This document shows, piece after piece, positions 26,793 to 35,639 of a DNA stretch of 64,000 nucleotides. The first letter of the stretch is position 1. Each line of letters begins with the position of its first letter. Below the pieces are notes generated by a model, which saw nothing but the letters and a program-made list of their open reading frames with translations, did no database searches and was not told where the DNA came from. The translations under genes and the position numbers were made by a program. Origin of the DNA: Bradyrhizobium sp. CB2312 (GTDB lineage Bacteria; Pseudomonadota; Alphaproteobacteria; Rhizobiales; Xanthobacteraceae); the NCBI RefSeq assembly GCF_029714425.1, contig NZ_CP121668.1, forward strand, positions 8,205,501 through 8,269,500, read 5' to 3'.

Positions 26793-27707
26793 ATGATCTC
26801 CGAAGTGTTCATCACTTGTGCGGTCACGGGGGCTGGGAAGGCGCCGAGTAGCCCGTATGTGCCGGTCACCCCGGAGCAGATAGCCGTCTCCGCTATCGAG
26901 GCCGCGCGAGCGGGAGCAGCAGTGGTGCACATCCATGTGCGTGACCCCAAAACCGGGCGAGGGTCGCGGGATCCTGCGCTGTTTCGGGAAGTGGTGGGGC
27001 GCATTCGAGAGTCGGATGTGAAGCCGGTGATCAACCTGACCGCTGGAGTCGGCGGCGATCTCACGCTAGGTGAGCCGGATTGTCCTCTGCCGCCGAATCC
27101 GGCGGCGACAGACATGGCGGCCGCGCTTGAGCGTCTAGCGCATGTGGAAGAGCTGCGCCCTGAGATTTGCACACTGGATTGCGGCACGATGAACTGGGGT
27201 GCCCGCAGCCAATACATTATGGTGAACACCGCCGGGACTCTGCGCGCGATGGCCGCACGTCTAAAGGAGATCGGTGTGCGTCCAGAGCTCGAGGTGTTCG
27301 ATACCGGTCAGTTGGTGCTGGTACACGACCTCATCGAGGAGGGGCTGATCGACGAGCAGGCGTTGATTCAGCTATGCATGGGAATTCGCTACGGTGCGCC
27401 GGACGATCCGACCACGCTGATGGCGCTGGTGCACAAGCTTCCGGCGCGGGCCGTCTACTCGGCCTTCTCGATCGGGCGGATGCAGCTTCCGTATGCGGCA
27501 TTGGCCCCGTTGGTCGGCGCCAACGTGCGCGTAGGGTTGGAGGACAATCTGTACCTCTCCCGCGGGCGGCTTGCGACAAACTCCGAACTCGTGCAGCGGG
27601 CAGTGGAGATTGTCGAGTGGATGGGTGTGCGGGTAATGCGCCCCGATGATGTGCGCCAGAAGCTCGCGTTAAAAGTTCAGGGTTCAGAGCTCAAAGTCCA
27701 CGTCTGA
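26793..27707 (+). CDS. Beta-keto acid cleavage enzyme (DUF849), probably 3-dehydrocarnitine cleavage
   Basis: A 304-residue BKACE protein. These zinc enzymes condense a beta-keto acid with acetyl-CoA to give acetoacetate and a new CoA ester. The zinc ligands His46 and His48 are in VVHIHVRD, and PVINLTAGVGG, CTLDCGTMNWG, ELEVFDTGQL and RVGLEDNLYLSRG follow the family order. The start ATG 26793 is preferred over the GTG at 26760 because GAGAGGAGAAGG lies just before it. The next gene, 17 bp downstream, is an L-carnitine dehydrogenase homologue; the known pairing makes dehydrocarnitine the likely substrate, yielding betainyl-CoA. A perfect -24/-12 promoter precedes it. Confidence 0.87.
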   Translation: MISEVFITCAVTGAGKAPSSPYVPVTPEQIAVSAIEAARAGAAVVHIHVRDPKTGRGSRDPALFREVVGRIRESDVKPVINLTAGVGGDLTLGEPDCPLPPNPAATDMAAALERLAHVEELRPEICTLDCGTMNWGARSQYIMVNTAGTLRAMAARLKEIGVRPELEVFDTGQLVLVHDLIEEGLIDEQALIQLCMGIRYGAPDDPTTLMALVHKLPARAVYSAFSIGRMQLPYAALAPLVGANVRVGLEDNLYLSRGRLATNSELVQRAVEIVEWMGVRVMRPDDVRQKLALKVQGSELKVHV

Positions 27708-27724
27708 GAAAGAGGATAAAGTCC

Positions 27725-28729
27725 ATGTCTGAGAAACGGCTGCGAACGGTTGGGTTGCTTGGCGGAGGGATCATTGGCGGCGGGTGGGCGGCGCGGTTTG
27801 CCCTCAACGGGGTGGATGTACGGCTTTATGGTCCGTCGGCTAGTGCGGTAGAGCGCGTGAAGAAGATGCTTGCCAATGCACGGCGAGCATATCGGCGCCT
27901 GACGCAGGTCCCACTCCCGCCGGAAGGCTCACTGACCGTTGTCGAATCTATTGCGGACGCGGTGCAGGGCGTGGAACTGGTGCAGGAGTCTGCGCCGGAG
28001 CGCCTGGACCTTAAGCAGCAGCTGCTCGCGGTTGCCAGCCGGGCGGCATCGGCTGACACCCTGATCTGCTCCTCGACGTCGGGGCTGCGACCGTCCTTGC
28101 TGGCGATTGGGATTGACCACCCCGAGCGCCTGCTCGTTGCGCACCCGTTCAACCCAGTGTATCTACTGCCCCTGGTTGAATTGTGTGCCGGACAGAGCAC
28201 GGCGCCTGAGACGCTGGCACGCGCGTCGGAGGTCTACCGAGCAGTGGGGATGCACCCGCTGGTGGTACGCAAAGAGGTGGATGGGTTCATCGCGAATCGG
28301 CTGCAGGAGGCGATGTGGCGCGAAGCGCTATGGCTGGTGCACGACGACGTGGCTTCCGTGCAAGAGATCGATGACGCGATCCGTTATTCATTCGGGCTGC
28401 GTCGGGCCGTCATAGGCCCCTTCATCATCGGCGGCGGAGCCGCTATGCGCCAATCGATTGAGAAATGGGAACCTGAGCTGAGGTCGCCATGGACTAAGTA
28501 CACGGACATGCCAGAGCACAGCGAGGCTTTCATCGACAAACTTGCCGAGCAATCAGATGCACGAGATGACAATCTGACCAGCCCTGAGCTCGAACAGAAG
28601 CGCGATGACTGCCTTGTGGCCGTGCTGCAGGGGCTGAGCGCTCAAAGCTATGGCGCGGGTGAGACGCTTGCACGCTGGGAACAGGGGCTACTCGATCGTG
28701 TTTGCACAGCTCAAGCAAAAACGCGATAG
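27725..28729 (+). CDS. L-carnitine 3-dehydrogenase (3-hydroxyacyl-CoA dehydrogenase fold)
   Basis: A 334-residue NAD-dependent dehydrogenase of the 3-hydroxyacyl-CoA dehydrogenase superfamily. The Rossmann loop is LLGGGIIGGGWAARFALNGV, followed by VELVQESAPERLDLKQQLL, ICSSTSGLRPS, HPFNPVYLLPLVEL and DGFIANRLQEAMWREALWLV, all as in bacterial carnitine dehydrogenases. It should oxidise carnitine to 3-dehydrocarnitine for the upstream cleavage enzyme. In several rhizobia this enzyme is fused to a betainyl-CoA thioesterase; here it ends at the dehydrogenase, so the thioester would have to be cleaved by another enzyme (a TesB lies at 45621, but it is distant and the link is speculative). The spacing of 17 bp shows an operon. 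Confidence 0.87.
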   Translation: MSEKRLRTVGLLGGGIIGGGWAARFALNGVDVRLYGPSASAVERVKKMLANARRAYRRLTQVPLPPEGSLTVVESIADAVQGVELVQESAPERLDLKQQLLAVASRAASADTLICSSTSGLRPSLLAIGIDHPERLLVAHPFNPVYLLPLVELCAGQSTAPETLARASEVYRAVGMHPLVVRKEVDGFIANRLQEAMWREALWLVHDDVASVQEIDDAIRYSFGLRRAVIGPFIIGGGAAMRQSIEKWEPELRSPWTKYTDMPEHSEAFIDKLAEQSDARDDNLTSPELEQKRDDCLVAVLQGLSAQSYGAGETLARWEQGLLDRVCTAQAKTR

Positions 28730-28799
28730 AAATCGTCTGACGATCGACTGGCGAGCTATCGCGATTTTGCTCACGGCGGGGCCGGTTAGGCTGCCGGGT

Positions 28800-29046
28800 T
28801 TTATGGACTGACGGTCGGCCGGCTTGGCGATGACCTCGATCCCGTCGTTGAAGGTCACACCAATAACGAGCTGCAGCAACCGGTTGTGGCAGTCGAGACG
28901 GCGCCAGCTTTTCTGTGCGCCCTCAACCAGTTTGAAGACCGTGGCGAGCGCGGCCCATTCGACAGACAAGCCTTCGATCGGATGGTGCGGTGGCGCACGG
29001 TAGCAAGGTGTTCGATCTTTGGTTAGACTAAAGAGTCGGCCGCCTT
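28800..29046 (-). pseudogene. IS256-family transposase, C-terminal fragment
   Basis: The minus strand gives PKIEHLATVRHRTIRSKACL (usual NPIESTFATVRHRT) and then, after a frame change, FKLVEGAQKSWRRLDCHNRL and VIGVTFNDGIEV, the end of an IS256-type transposase. It belongs with the N-terminal part at 31332-32226: between them stand an IS5 and an IS701 element that inserted at one CTAG. About 60 residues are missing at the junction, so the gene was already damaged, or was trimmed later. Confidence 0.75.
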
Positions 29047-29050
29047 CTAG

Positions 29051-29882
29051 GGTCTGTACCTAGTTAGCGAACTCTGATTCCCTCGCAGCGGGTTGATTCC
29101 ACGCGGGGGACTTCGATGCGCAAAGGACTGTTCTGGCTCAACGACAAGCAATGGGCTCTGATAGAGCCGCATCTGCCAACGAACCAGACCGGACCGGTGC
29201 GCGACGACGATCGACGCGTCATCAGCGGTATCATTCACATGCTTCAGTGCGGCGCACGCTGGCGCGATTGCCCGCCCGACTATGGTCCCTACACGACGAT
29301 CTACAATCGTTTCAATCGCTGCCAAGCGCGGACATTGGCGGGCGATCTTTGAAGCGCTCGCCCGCTGCGGCAAAGACGGCGTGACTTTGTCCATCGACTC
29401 CACCACGATCAAAGCGCATCGCTCGGCGAGCGGCGGAAAAGGGGGAGCATGAGCAAGCGATCGGCCGCTCGCGCGGCGGGCGGACCACGAAAATCCACGC
29501 GCTGAGCGACCCTGACTGCAGACCTTGCGCATTTCATCTCACTCCAGGCCAGGACGCTGATATTGCCGCAGCGCCAGCCCTTTTGGAACTCGCGCCACCC
29601 ATGTCTGCCCTCATTGGCGACAAAGGGTACGACGGCGACGGCTTTCGAGCCGAAATCGTCGATCGTGGTGCCAAGCCCGTCATTCCAAACAAATCCAACA
29701 GGGTCACTCTCCACAGCTTCAGCAAACGCGCCTACAAGGGGCGCAACGTCATCGAGCGCTGTTTCTGCCGCCTCAAGGATTTCAGGCGTGTCGCAACTCG
29801 CTACGACAAACTAGCCAGGAACTTCTTGGCTGCCATCCATCTCGCCGCCATCGTTGCCTATTGGATCAATTGAGTCCGAGCC
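29051..29882 (+). mobile_element. IS5-family (IS427-like group) element, copy 2
   Basis: An 832-bp sister of 370-1204, flanked by perfect CTAG duplications (29047-29050 and 29883-29886). The terminal sequences GGTCTGTACC and GAGTCCGAGCC are as in copy 1. The right-hand CTAG is also the left target copy of the IS701-type element that follows directly, so the two elements are stacked on one target. Confidence 0.88.
29116..29873 (+). pseudogene. IS5/IS427-group transposase, copy 2, frameshifted
   Basis: Same protein as at 379-1139, but with two lesions. A GG is missing near 29320 (CGCTGCC instead of CGCTGGGCC), which breaks frame A, and the slippery G-tract has five G (29441-29445) instead of six. 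The sum is -3, so the element lies back in register only at the protein's end, without making a normal product. The C-terminal frame (29583-29873, VIERCFCRLKDF) is intact. This copy should be dead unless helped in trans. Confidence 0.82.
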
Positions 29883-29886
29883 CTAG

Positions 29887-31327
29887 CACTACTTTGGCAG
29901 ATTGTGCTTTCGCCGCTGTTTTTCAAGGATTTGCTTTCGGCAATATGGGCAGTGCTGAGGCGGCGGCCGGAGGATGAGATCGACGATGGCGTGGCGTACG
30001 GCGGGCATGGTTGGTTGAGGCGGAGGCCCGTTGATTCTTTTTTTCCGCCCGCGTGTGCGAGGCGACGATGTTGCAGGAAGGCGTAGGCAATCATTGTCAT
30101 CAGGGCGTGGCGATGAAGACCCTGCCATGATCGCCCCTCGACGTGATCAAGTCCAAGCTCCTCCTTCAGCTGCTGATGCGCCTGCTCACAAATCCACGTG
30201 CCTTGATGGTGGCGGCCAGGGTGCGCAGATCCGTCGCCGCCGGAGGATTGGCGAGATAGTATTTCTTCTCGCCGGAGGCGCGTTGCTCGCCAATGAGCCA
30301 GGCTTCGTCGCCTGGGAGATGCTGCTGTCCTTTATCCCATATCCGCTGCGGAGGGCCGTCGGCGGTCCGGACGCGGAGAGCAGCAAATTGGGCTTTGAGC
30401 CGACCTTTCGTTCCGCTACGCCAACTCACGGTTTTCCATTTGGCGCTGGCCAGCATTTGTTCTGCCGCAATCGACAAGATATCGGGCACGTGGTGCTTTC
30501 GTGGTTTCCCGCGGACTTTGGTATTCGGCCAAATGAGCTTCACATCGACCGGATACACTTTCAGGTGCCGAGGGATACCAACAGCCCAGGCCAGCCCGCG
30601 CTGTTAGCCCTTGTCGAAACGGTGCGCTGAGGCCGTATCCTGCATCAGCCAGCACACATCCAAAGCGCACGTTAGCTGCCATCGCGCGGTCAATCTCGGC
30701 CAAAGCAATCTCCGGCTCGGACCGTGGCGTTCGGTGTTCGACTGGCACCCGAGCGCGCTTCAAACGAGACACGTCGCTTGTCCAACTGTCAGGCAGAAAG
30801 AGACGTAACGGGACCATCTCTGGCACTTCGCCCCGGGAAAGCGTTACAGAGCCAGCGTTTGGCAATTTGCCCTTTTGCCGCGGGCCGACGCGTACTCAGC
30901 TTAACACCGACCGAGCGGCTCACCCTTCTTCGGCAGTGAGGTGCCATCAATAACCAGAAATGCATTCTTTCCGCCGACAAGTCGGTCCGCCTGGTTGAGA
31001 AGCTTTGTCTCCAGCGACGTCGCGTCCCAGACACCGTCCGCAATGAAATGGTGCAACTGGTCGTAGCTGCTCGTGGCAAGGCGTTCTGCCATCGGCTGAA
31101 CGCTCTTGCGATCGCCAGGACCGATCAATCCCGCAACATATAGAGGACACATCCGCTGCCGGGTCTTATGACCCAGCCGGTCCAAGAACGGCATCAGCCA
31201 GCGTTCGAGTTCGTCTTCCCATCCCGGCATGGTCAGCCCTCCAAGAGCCGACCACCCATGAATCATTGAAAAATTGATTCGGGAATCCTCTAAAACGCGG
31301 CAAAATCAACAATCTGCCAAAGTAGTG
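29887..31327 (-). mobile_element. IS701-family element, copy A (complete ends)
   Basis: A 1441-bp element with perfect terminal inverted repeats of at least 19 bp starting CACTACTTTGGCAGATTGT, flanked by CTAG on both sides (29883-29886, 31328-31331), fitting the 4-bp YTAR-type duplication reported for this family. The transposase inside is frameshifted. Copy B at 36055-37303 lies inverted 4.7 kb away and lacks both ends. Confidence 0.85.
29889..31230 (-). pseudogene. IS701-family transposase, copy A, frameshifted
   Basis: From ATG 31230 (MPGWEDELERWLMPFLDRLG) the first ~110 residues are canonical: TRQRMCPLYVAGLIGPGDRK, QLHHFIADGVWD and the first catalytic Asp in FLVIDGTSLPKKGE. A frameshift follows at GEPLGRC-stop. 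Later parts continue in other frames: RLFLPDSWTSD, VLADAGYG (second Asp), then PDILSIAAEQML, and at the end a short C-terminal piece. At least two shifts are needed to join them. Copy B carries the same shifts, so they predate the last exchange between the copies. Confidence 0.8.
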
Positions 31328-31331
31328 CTAG

Positions 31332-32226
31332 TATTTCAGCGCGTAGCTTCGATGAAGGCGACTAACGCCAGCTCGCTAGCAACCTTCGTTTCGCTCCTGC
31401 AAGCGCGGTTGACTTTCGGCTGCAGACCCTCGGCAGCTTGGCGAGCACGTTTGCAGTCTTGTGCACCCAGCAGCGCTGCCCTCGCGTTTTTGGCCCGACC
31501 TCGCCGGCCGCTTTCCAGAAGCCGAGTGCGCCATCGGCGATGACGAGTCGCGGAGGCACCTCGAGCCCGCGCCGCTCCAGATCGAGCAGCAGTTCGCGCC
31601 ACCATCGGTGAAACCGACCAGTTCCTTGCAGCCTTCCAACATAAAATCGATCAGCACGAGGATGCACTGCTTTTCAAGCAGCGCTTCCAGATGGAAGTCA
31701 TCGGCCAGATGTAAACGTAGCGCTTCGCCGACAGATCGCGCATCTGCCACGCGGTGCGCTCGTCGACCCAGCATCCCTGACCACCAATGGCGGATGCGAC
31801 AACCCGGCAACATCCTTGCCGAGCAGCGCAGCCAGCGACTCCGAGAAGCGGCCTGTCAAGATTCCTTTCAGGTAAAGGATCGGCAGCAGCGTCTCGATCG
31901 GCTTCGAACGCACATGTATGGTGGCGGGATCGGACGGGGAGAGCCGAATGCGTCGGGATCGGTGGCGTCCGCCTCGCGATCTCGCACACCTGGGTGGCGG
32001 ATAGCGACCGGACCGATACCCGTGATCACCTCGTGCTCCAGCAGGTGACCGCGGCCGACGATGCGCCGGTGGCCGTCCGTCTTCATACCGTGAAAGTCCT
32101 TGACCTCGGCCAGGGCCGCCTCGGGGAAGGGCACGTGCCCGTTGCGCAACACTTCTGTGAGTTGATCGGCGGCGTTTCCTGGTTGAATCAGCTTGATGAT
32201 GTTATCTTTGGGCGCAGCATATCGCT
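31332..32226 (-). pseudogene. IS256-family transposase, N-terminal fragment
   Basis: Several frames together give the first two thirds of an IS256-type transposase: DNIIKLIQPGNAADQLTEVL, HLLEHEVITGIGPVAIRHPG, SKPIETLLPILYLKGILTG with FSESLAALLGKDVAGLS, RDLSAKRYVYIW, KQCILVLIDFML with CKELVGFTDG, and WWRELLLDLERRGLEVPPRL with VIADGALGFWKAAGEVGPKT, then QRCWVHKTANVLAKLP. Many shifts show age. The end at CTAG 31328 is where the IS701/IS5 pair interrupts it; its C-terminus is at 28800-29046. Confidence 0.8.
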
Positions 32227-32229
32227 CCT

Positions 32230-32540
32230 TCCGTGGAGAAGTGGAGGGTTCAAGCAACGAAGGTATGCCGCCTTTCCGATTCCCGATCGTCACCAACTTT
32301 CGGCGATAGCTCTCAACTAACAGCGGCCACCGCACTGAGAGCGATCTGCAAGCGGTTTGCTCAAATCTGGCGACTGGCTTTATCAGTTCGTCCTAGCTTT
32401 CGCGATACTCTTTCAGGTTTGAACGAGGTGTAGCGACATCTCCTCGTTTCGAGTCTGAGGGGTCTTCTCAACGAGGATAGCAAATTGGCTTCGTGCGAAA
32501 AGGCCGCCGATAGTGTGTGGTTTCTGACTGCTAACGACGA
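32230..32540. other. Non-coding stretch before the NifA-type site
   Basis: Contains the outer end of the IS256 remnant and no recognisable gene. Confidence 0.4.
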
Positions 32541-32541
32541 T

Positions 32542-32557
32542 TGTGGCGTTGAGAACA
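32542..32557 (+). promoter_or_regulatory. NifA-type upstream activating site (TGT-N10-ACA)
   Basis: TGT-GGCGTTGAGA-ACA is an exact match to the NifA enhancer consensus. Its end is 67 bp before the -24 element at 32625, a typical distance. Together with the -24/-12 match it makes a plausible NifA-dependent promoter. Confidence 0.55.
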
Positions 32558-32624
32558 CTGGGTGTCGTTAGAGGCGTGCGAGCTTTTTTCAAGCGCAACA
32601 GACGCTTCTGCACTTGAGCGCCGC

Positions 32625-32640
32625 TGGCATAGCCCTTGCT
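32625..32640 (+). promoter_or_regulatory. Sigma-54 -24/-12 promoter upstream of the CoA-ligase-like gene
   Basis: TGGCAT-AGCCC-TTGCT keeps the essential GG-N10-GC and differs from consensus at one position. It points to the gene at 32883 with a 243-bp gap that contains no other gene. Confidence 0.55.
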
Positions 32641-32882
32641 GTTGAGAATAGCCCCAGCGGGTGTGAGGGTGGATCAACGCACAAACGCGCAAGCAAGTAT
32701 CGTAGCAAGGGTTGCGCTCGCCGAACAGGTTAACGGCACTGCCGAGGTCAGTCACCAGTTCTCGCTCGTTCGCAGGGCTATGAAGGCAGGTTCGATACTC
32801 GAGCCGCCCTCCAAAAAGAAATTGGACCGGTCCCAACTTTGCCGCTCTCCAGCTTCAGCAGATATCAAGGAATTACACGTCC

Positions 32883-34313
32883 ATGAACAGTGAGAAGCAA
32901 GCAGCGAGCGATCCGCAGCTATGTCGTAATCTTCAATTCCTTTTCGAACCGAAAGGAGTTGCCGTTGTGGGTGCCTCGCCGAAACCGAGCCTCGCGAAAA
33001 GCATTCTTAACAACATTGTGTCCTCCGGCTTCGATGGAAATCTCGCTGGTGTCAATCCGAACTACAGTATTGTTGACGACGTGGACTGTTACAGGTGCAT
33101 TTCAGACGTTCCGTTCCAGGTCGATCTGGCCATCCTATGCGTTCGAGCTGAGAACATTCTGCCCATTCTAGAGGAATGCGAACTAAAGTCAGTGCGGGCC
33201 GCACAGATCATCTCCAGCGGCTTCGCGGAAATTGATTCGAATGAAGGACGCGTTAGGCAGCAAAAAATTCTGCACTGGGCAAAACGCGCGACGACAACAA
33301 TCGCTATCGGGCCCAACAGCTTCGGAGTCATCAATATGCACCGGCCGATGATTGCCGTTGGGGAAAGCAGCATAGCCAAGATCGCCGCTGGAGGCGTCAG
33401 CGGCGTCTTTCAGAGCGGACAGATGGCTGCAGTAGTGCATCCGCTGATCGGTAGGGGTGTCGGTATTGGCAAAATCGCAACGACTGGTAACGAAGTCAGC
33501 GTGACAACAGCCGAAGTTGTCAATTACTTCGCGGTCGATCCACAAACAGAAGTCATCATCAGTTATTCGGAAGGGATCAAGAATCCCGAAAGTTTCGCGG
33601 CTGCCTGCGCGCGCGCGCGGAAAGGAGGAAAGCCGATCATCATGTTGCGCGTTGGCGCTCATCCTGAGGCGCGAAGGGGCATCGGCCGACATACAGCGAC
33701 ACAAGCCGTAAACAACTATCAACGCGAACTCAAGTTCCTCGAAGAACTGGGTGTAATCACGGTCGGATCGGTCGAGGACCTAATCGAAACGGTTATGGCT
33801 TTCAAAGCGTCTGGCAGACCACGTGGGAATCGCGTTGCTTTCGTTAGCTTTTCAGGCGGAATGGGAAACATTATGGCCGACTCAATTTTGTCGACATCGG
33901 GCTTGAAGCTCGCTTCGTTCTCGGGCCGATTGTGCAAACGACTGGCAGATGTCCTTCCGAATTTCGCGAACAGCTTTAATCCCCTTGATCTGAGTGCCCA
34001 GAGTGCGTTCGATGCCGGGGTCCTGAGCGATTGCATGCAGGTACTCGGACAAAGTGGGGAATTTGACATCCTTCTCTGGGGCAAGGACTTGCCGATAAGC
34101 ATCGATGATGAATCACCCGTTGGCCTCATGCTTAAGGAGCTAGTGCTCCAACATCCTGAAATCGTTGTTATCCCAGTTTCACAAATGAATGGACTCTGCC
34201 GAGATAGCGAGGGTGGTTCCCCACCCATGTTCGCCGGCCGACCTCTCTTGCAAGGCACGGGAGTCGCGGTTCGAGCACTGGGCAAAGTGATCGACTGGCA
34301 TAGGTCAATTTAG
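32883..34313 (+). CDS. Acyl-CoA synthetase (NDP-forming) alpha-like subunit, no ATP-grasp domain
   Basis: A 476-residue protein with a CoA-binding Rossmann domain (FLFEPKGVAVVGASPKPS, near residues 19-36) and two succinyl-CoA-ligase-like flavodoxin domains (GPNSFGVINMHRP, SGVFQSGQMAAVV, TGNEVSVTTAEVVNYFA; then NRVAFVSFSGGMGNIMADSI). A histidine in GRHTATQAV stands where the phosphorylated His of this family is expected, in divergent surroundings. The ATP-grasp (beta) domain that supplies the phosphate is absent and is not encoded nearby, so the protein either needs a partner elsewhere or does something else. ATG 32883 follows AAGGA at a 10-base gap. It is preceded by a NifA site plus a sigma-54 promoter, which suggests expression in low-oxygen symbiotic conditions. 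Confidence 0.82.
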   Translation: MNSEKQAASDPQLCRNLQFLFEPKGVAVVGASPKPSLAKSILNNIVSSGFDGNLAGVNPNYSIVDDVDCYRCISDVPFQVDLAILCVRAENILPILEECELKSVRAAQIISSGFAEIDSNEGRVRQQKILHWAKRATTTIAIGPNSFGVINMHRPMIAVGESSIAKIAAGGVSGVFQSGQMAAVVHPLIGRGVGIGKIATTGNEVSVTTAEVVNYFAVDPQTEVIISYSEGIKNPESFAAACARARKGGKPIIMLRVGAHPEARRGIGRHTATQAVNNYQRELKFLEELGVITVGSVEDLIETVMAFKASGRPRGNRVAFVSFSGGMGNIMADSILSTSGLKLASFSGRLCKRLADVLPNFANSFNPLDLSAQSAFDAGVLSDCMQVLGQSGEFDILLWGKDLPISIDDESPVGLMLKELVLQHPEIVVIPVSQMNGLCRDSEGGSPPMFAGRPLLQGTGVAVRALGKVIDWHRSI

Positions 34314-34639
34314 ATATTGGTGAGCCCGACGATCATACCGCAGGCGCTGTAGTGAGCATGAACCGCGTCGGGTCGAACCAGGATCGAAGCACAAGCCAAA
34401 AGTTGGGCGACACTTATCGTCAGGCGGACACAACTGGCGTGGTCGTAGCGTTACCGCAGATCTGGTGGTAAACAAGGCGAGGCGTCTGCTGCGGCGGACA
34501 CCGCGACACGAAGATTCGCCGAAGACAGCGATACCTGAGCGTCTCCTGACTCTGTCTGCACTCTCATCGGTTTACGATCGGACTGCTGGGCGTAGTAGCG
34601 CTTCGGCTGCTTGCCCTACTCGCGATGGAAGCTGCTACC
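34314..34639. other. Non-coding stretch
   Basis: No supportable gene or site. It may hold the heavily decayed front of the alanine dehydrogenase remnant that follows, but I cannot read it. Confidence 0.35.
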
Positions 34640-35075
34640 GCGGCCATCCAAACGTGGCACACGCGGCGAGGCCCCTGGTCGGTGGAGCGCCTGGTATGCA
34701 GCCGTCTGGATTGTGGTTGATCGGAGATGGGCGGTATCGGTACGCATGTGGCGCGGATGGCGGCGGGCTTGGATGCCGTGGTGACCATCCTCGATCCGAT
34801 TGGTCGGCTTCGCTGATGAATTATTCCATGGTAGCACTCGAACGAGGTTCTCGGCAATCGAAAGCTATCGAGAAACGGTCTCCGCAGCCGACGTGTCATC
34901 GGGAGAGTGCTTGTGTGTGCAGTCCAGGGATCAGGAACGGGCGTTGAGCAGAAGCGCGGAGCGCAGGCGGCGTCGACGCGCTCATAGCCCAGTGCGGCTG
35001 CGGGCGCTCGTCGCTGGGCCGATCGGAAGGCAGCGGAAACAGGCGGGTTCTCAGCCGGACTGGAAATGGTGATCA
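34640..35075 (+). pseudogene. Alanine dehydrogenase, decayed central part
   Basis: The plus-strand frames line up with the NAD-binding half of alanine dehydrogenase: LVGGAPGMQPSG (usual LLGGVPGVAPAKV), then GGIGTHVARMAAGLDAVVTI with LDP (usual GTNAAKMAVGLGADVTILD), then DELFHGSTRTRFSAIESYRE and TVSAADV (usual LDDLFGGRVHTRYS, VSEADLVIGAVL). Two or more shifts and the loss of both ends make it non-functional. Confidence 0.62.
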
Positions 35076-35095
35076 CCATCCTCTCCTACTAAGGA

Positions 35096-35368
35096 GTGCT
35101 TGACACGAACGAGAGCGCAACCCGCTGGTTCGCGGTCTCGGATATTACCGTCTTGGTTCGATCGTCGACACTCGTCGAGGTTATATTCGCGCTCAAAGCC
35201 GCGAGCGTCCACTGTGTGGTTCGGGCGGGTCCTGACCTCCTCTCCCAGCCTGAAGTTCTTCTCATGCTCAGCGGTTTACGCCTCAAGTTAGGACGAAAAG
35301 CGTTCGGCTGTGACGAGATCACTGCAAGAGCATGCCGGACCGCATCAATGACCGACCACATCGTGTAA
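35096..35368 (+). pseudogene. UvrD-like helicase fragment (tentative)
   Basis: A 90-codon frame contains VSDITVLVRSSTLVEVIFAL and then LLSQPEVLLMLSGLRL. This resembles the UvrD/RecB helicase stretch DIAVLVR-x(4)-V-x-I-x-AL followed by LF-PEV-LLAWLRL. The rest of the helicase is missing. The family call rests on pattern only. Confidence 0.35.
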
Positions 35369-35639
35369 GCTGCAGAGCGGTTGCTTACGGCCGCCCCAGG
35401 TGGCCAGCGGCTTGCGCGCGGAGAAACTGCGAAAGTATCCGATCTCCAGTGATTAGCGTGCGCCCATCAAACAGCACGAGCTGCAGTAGCTTACGCTGTC
35501 TTAGAACATTCGGTTCATCAGAGAATTGGTCGTGATTGTAGCAGGAGCTTCCCGGCGTGTTCGAGCGTGAGTGGCGGGACCTTCCTGCTCATAGCGGTTT
35601 GTGGAGACAGGTCCCGATAACGCTACCAGCTCGTTGGGT

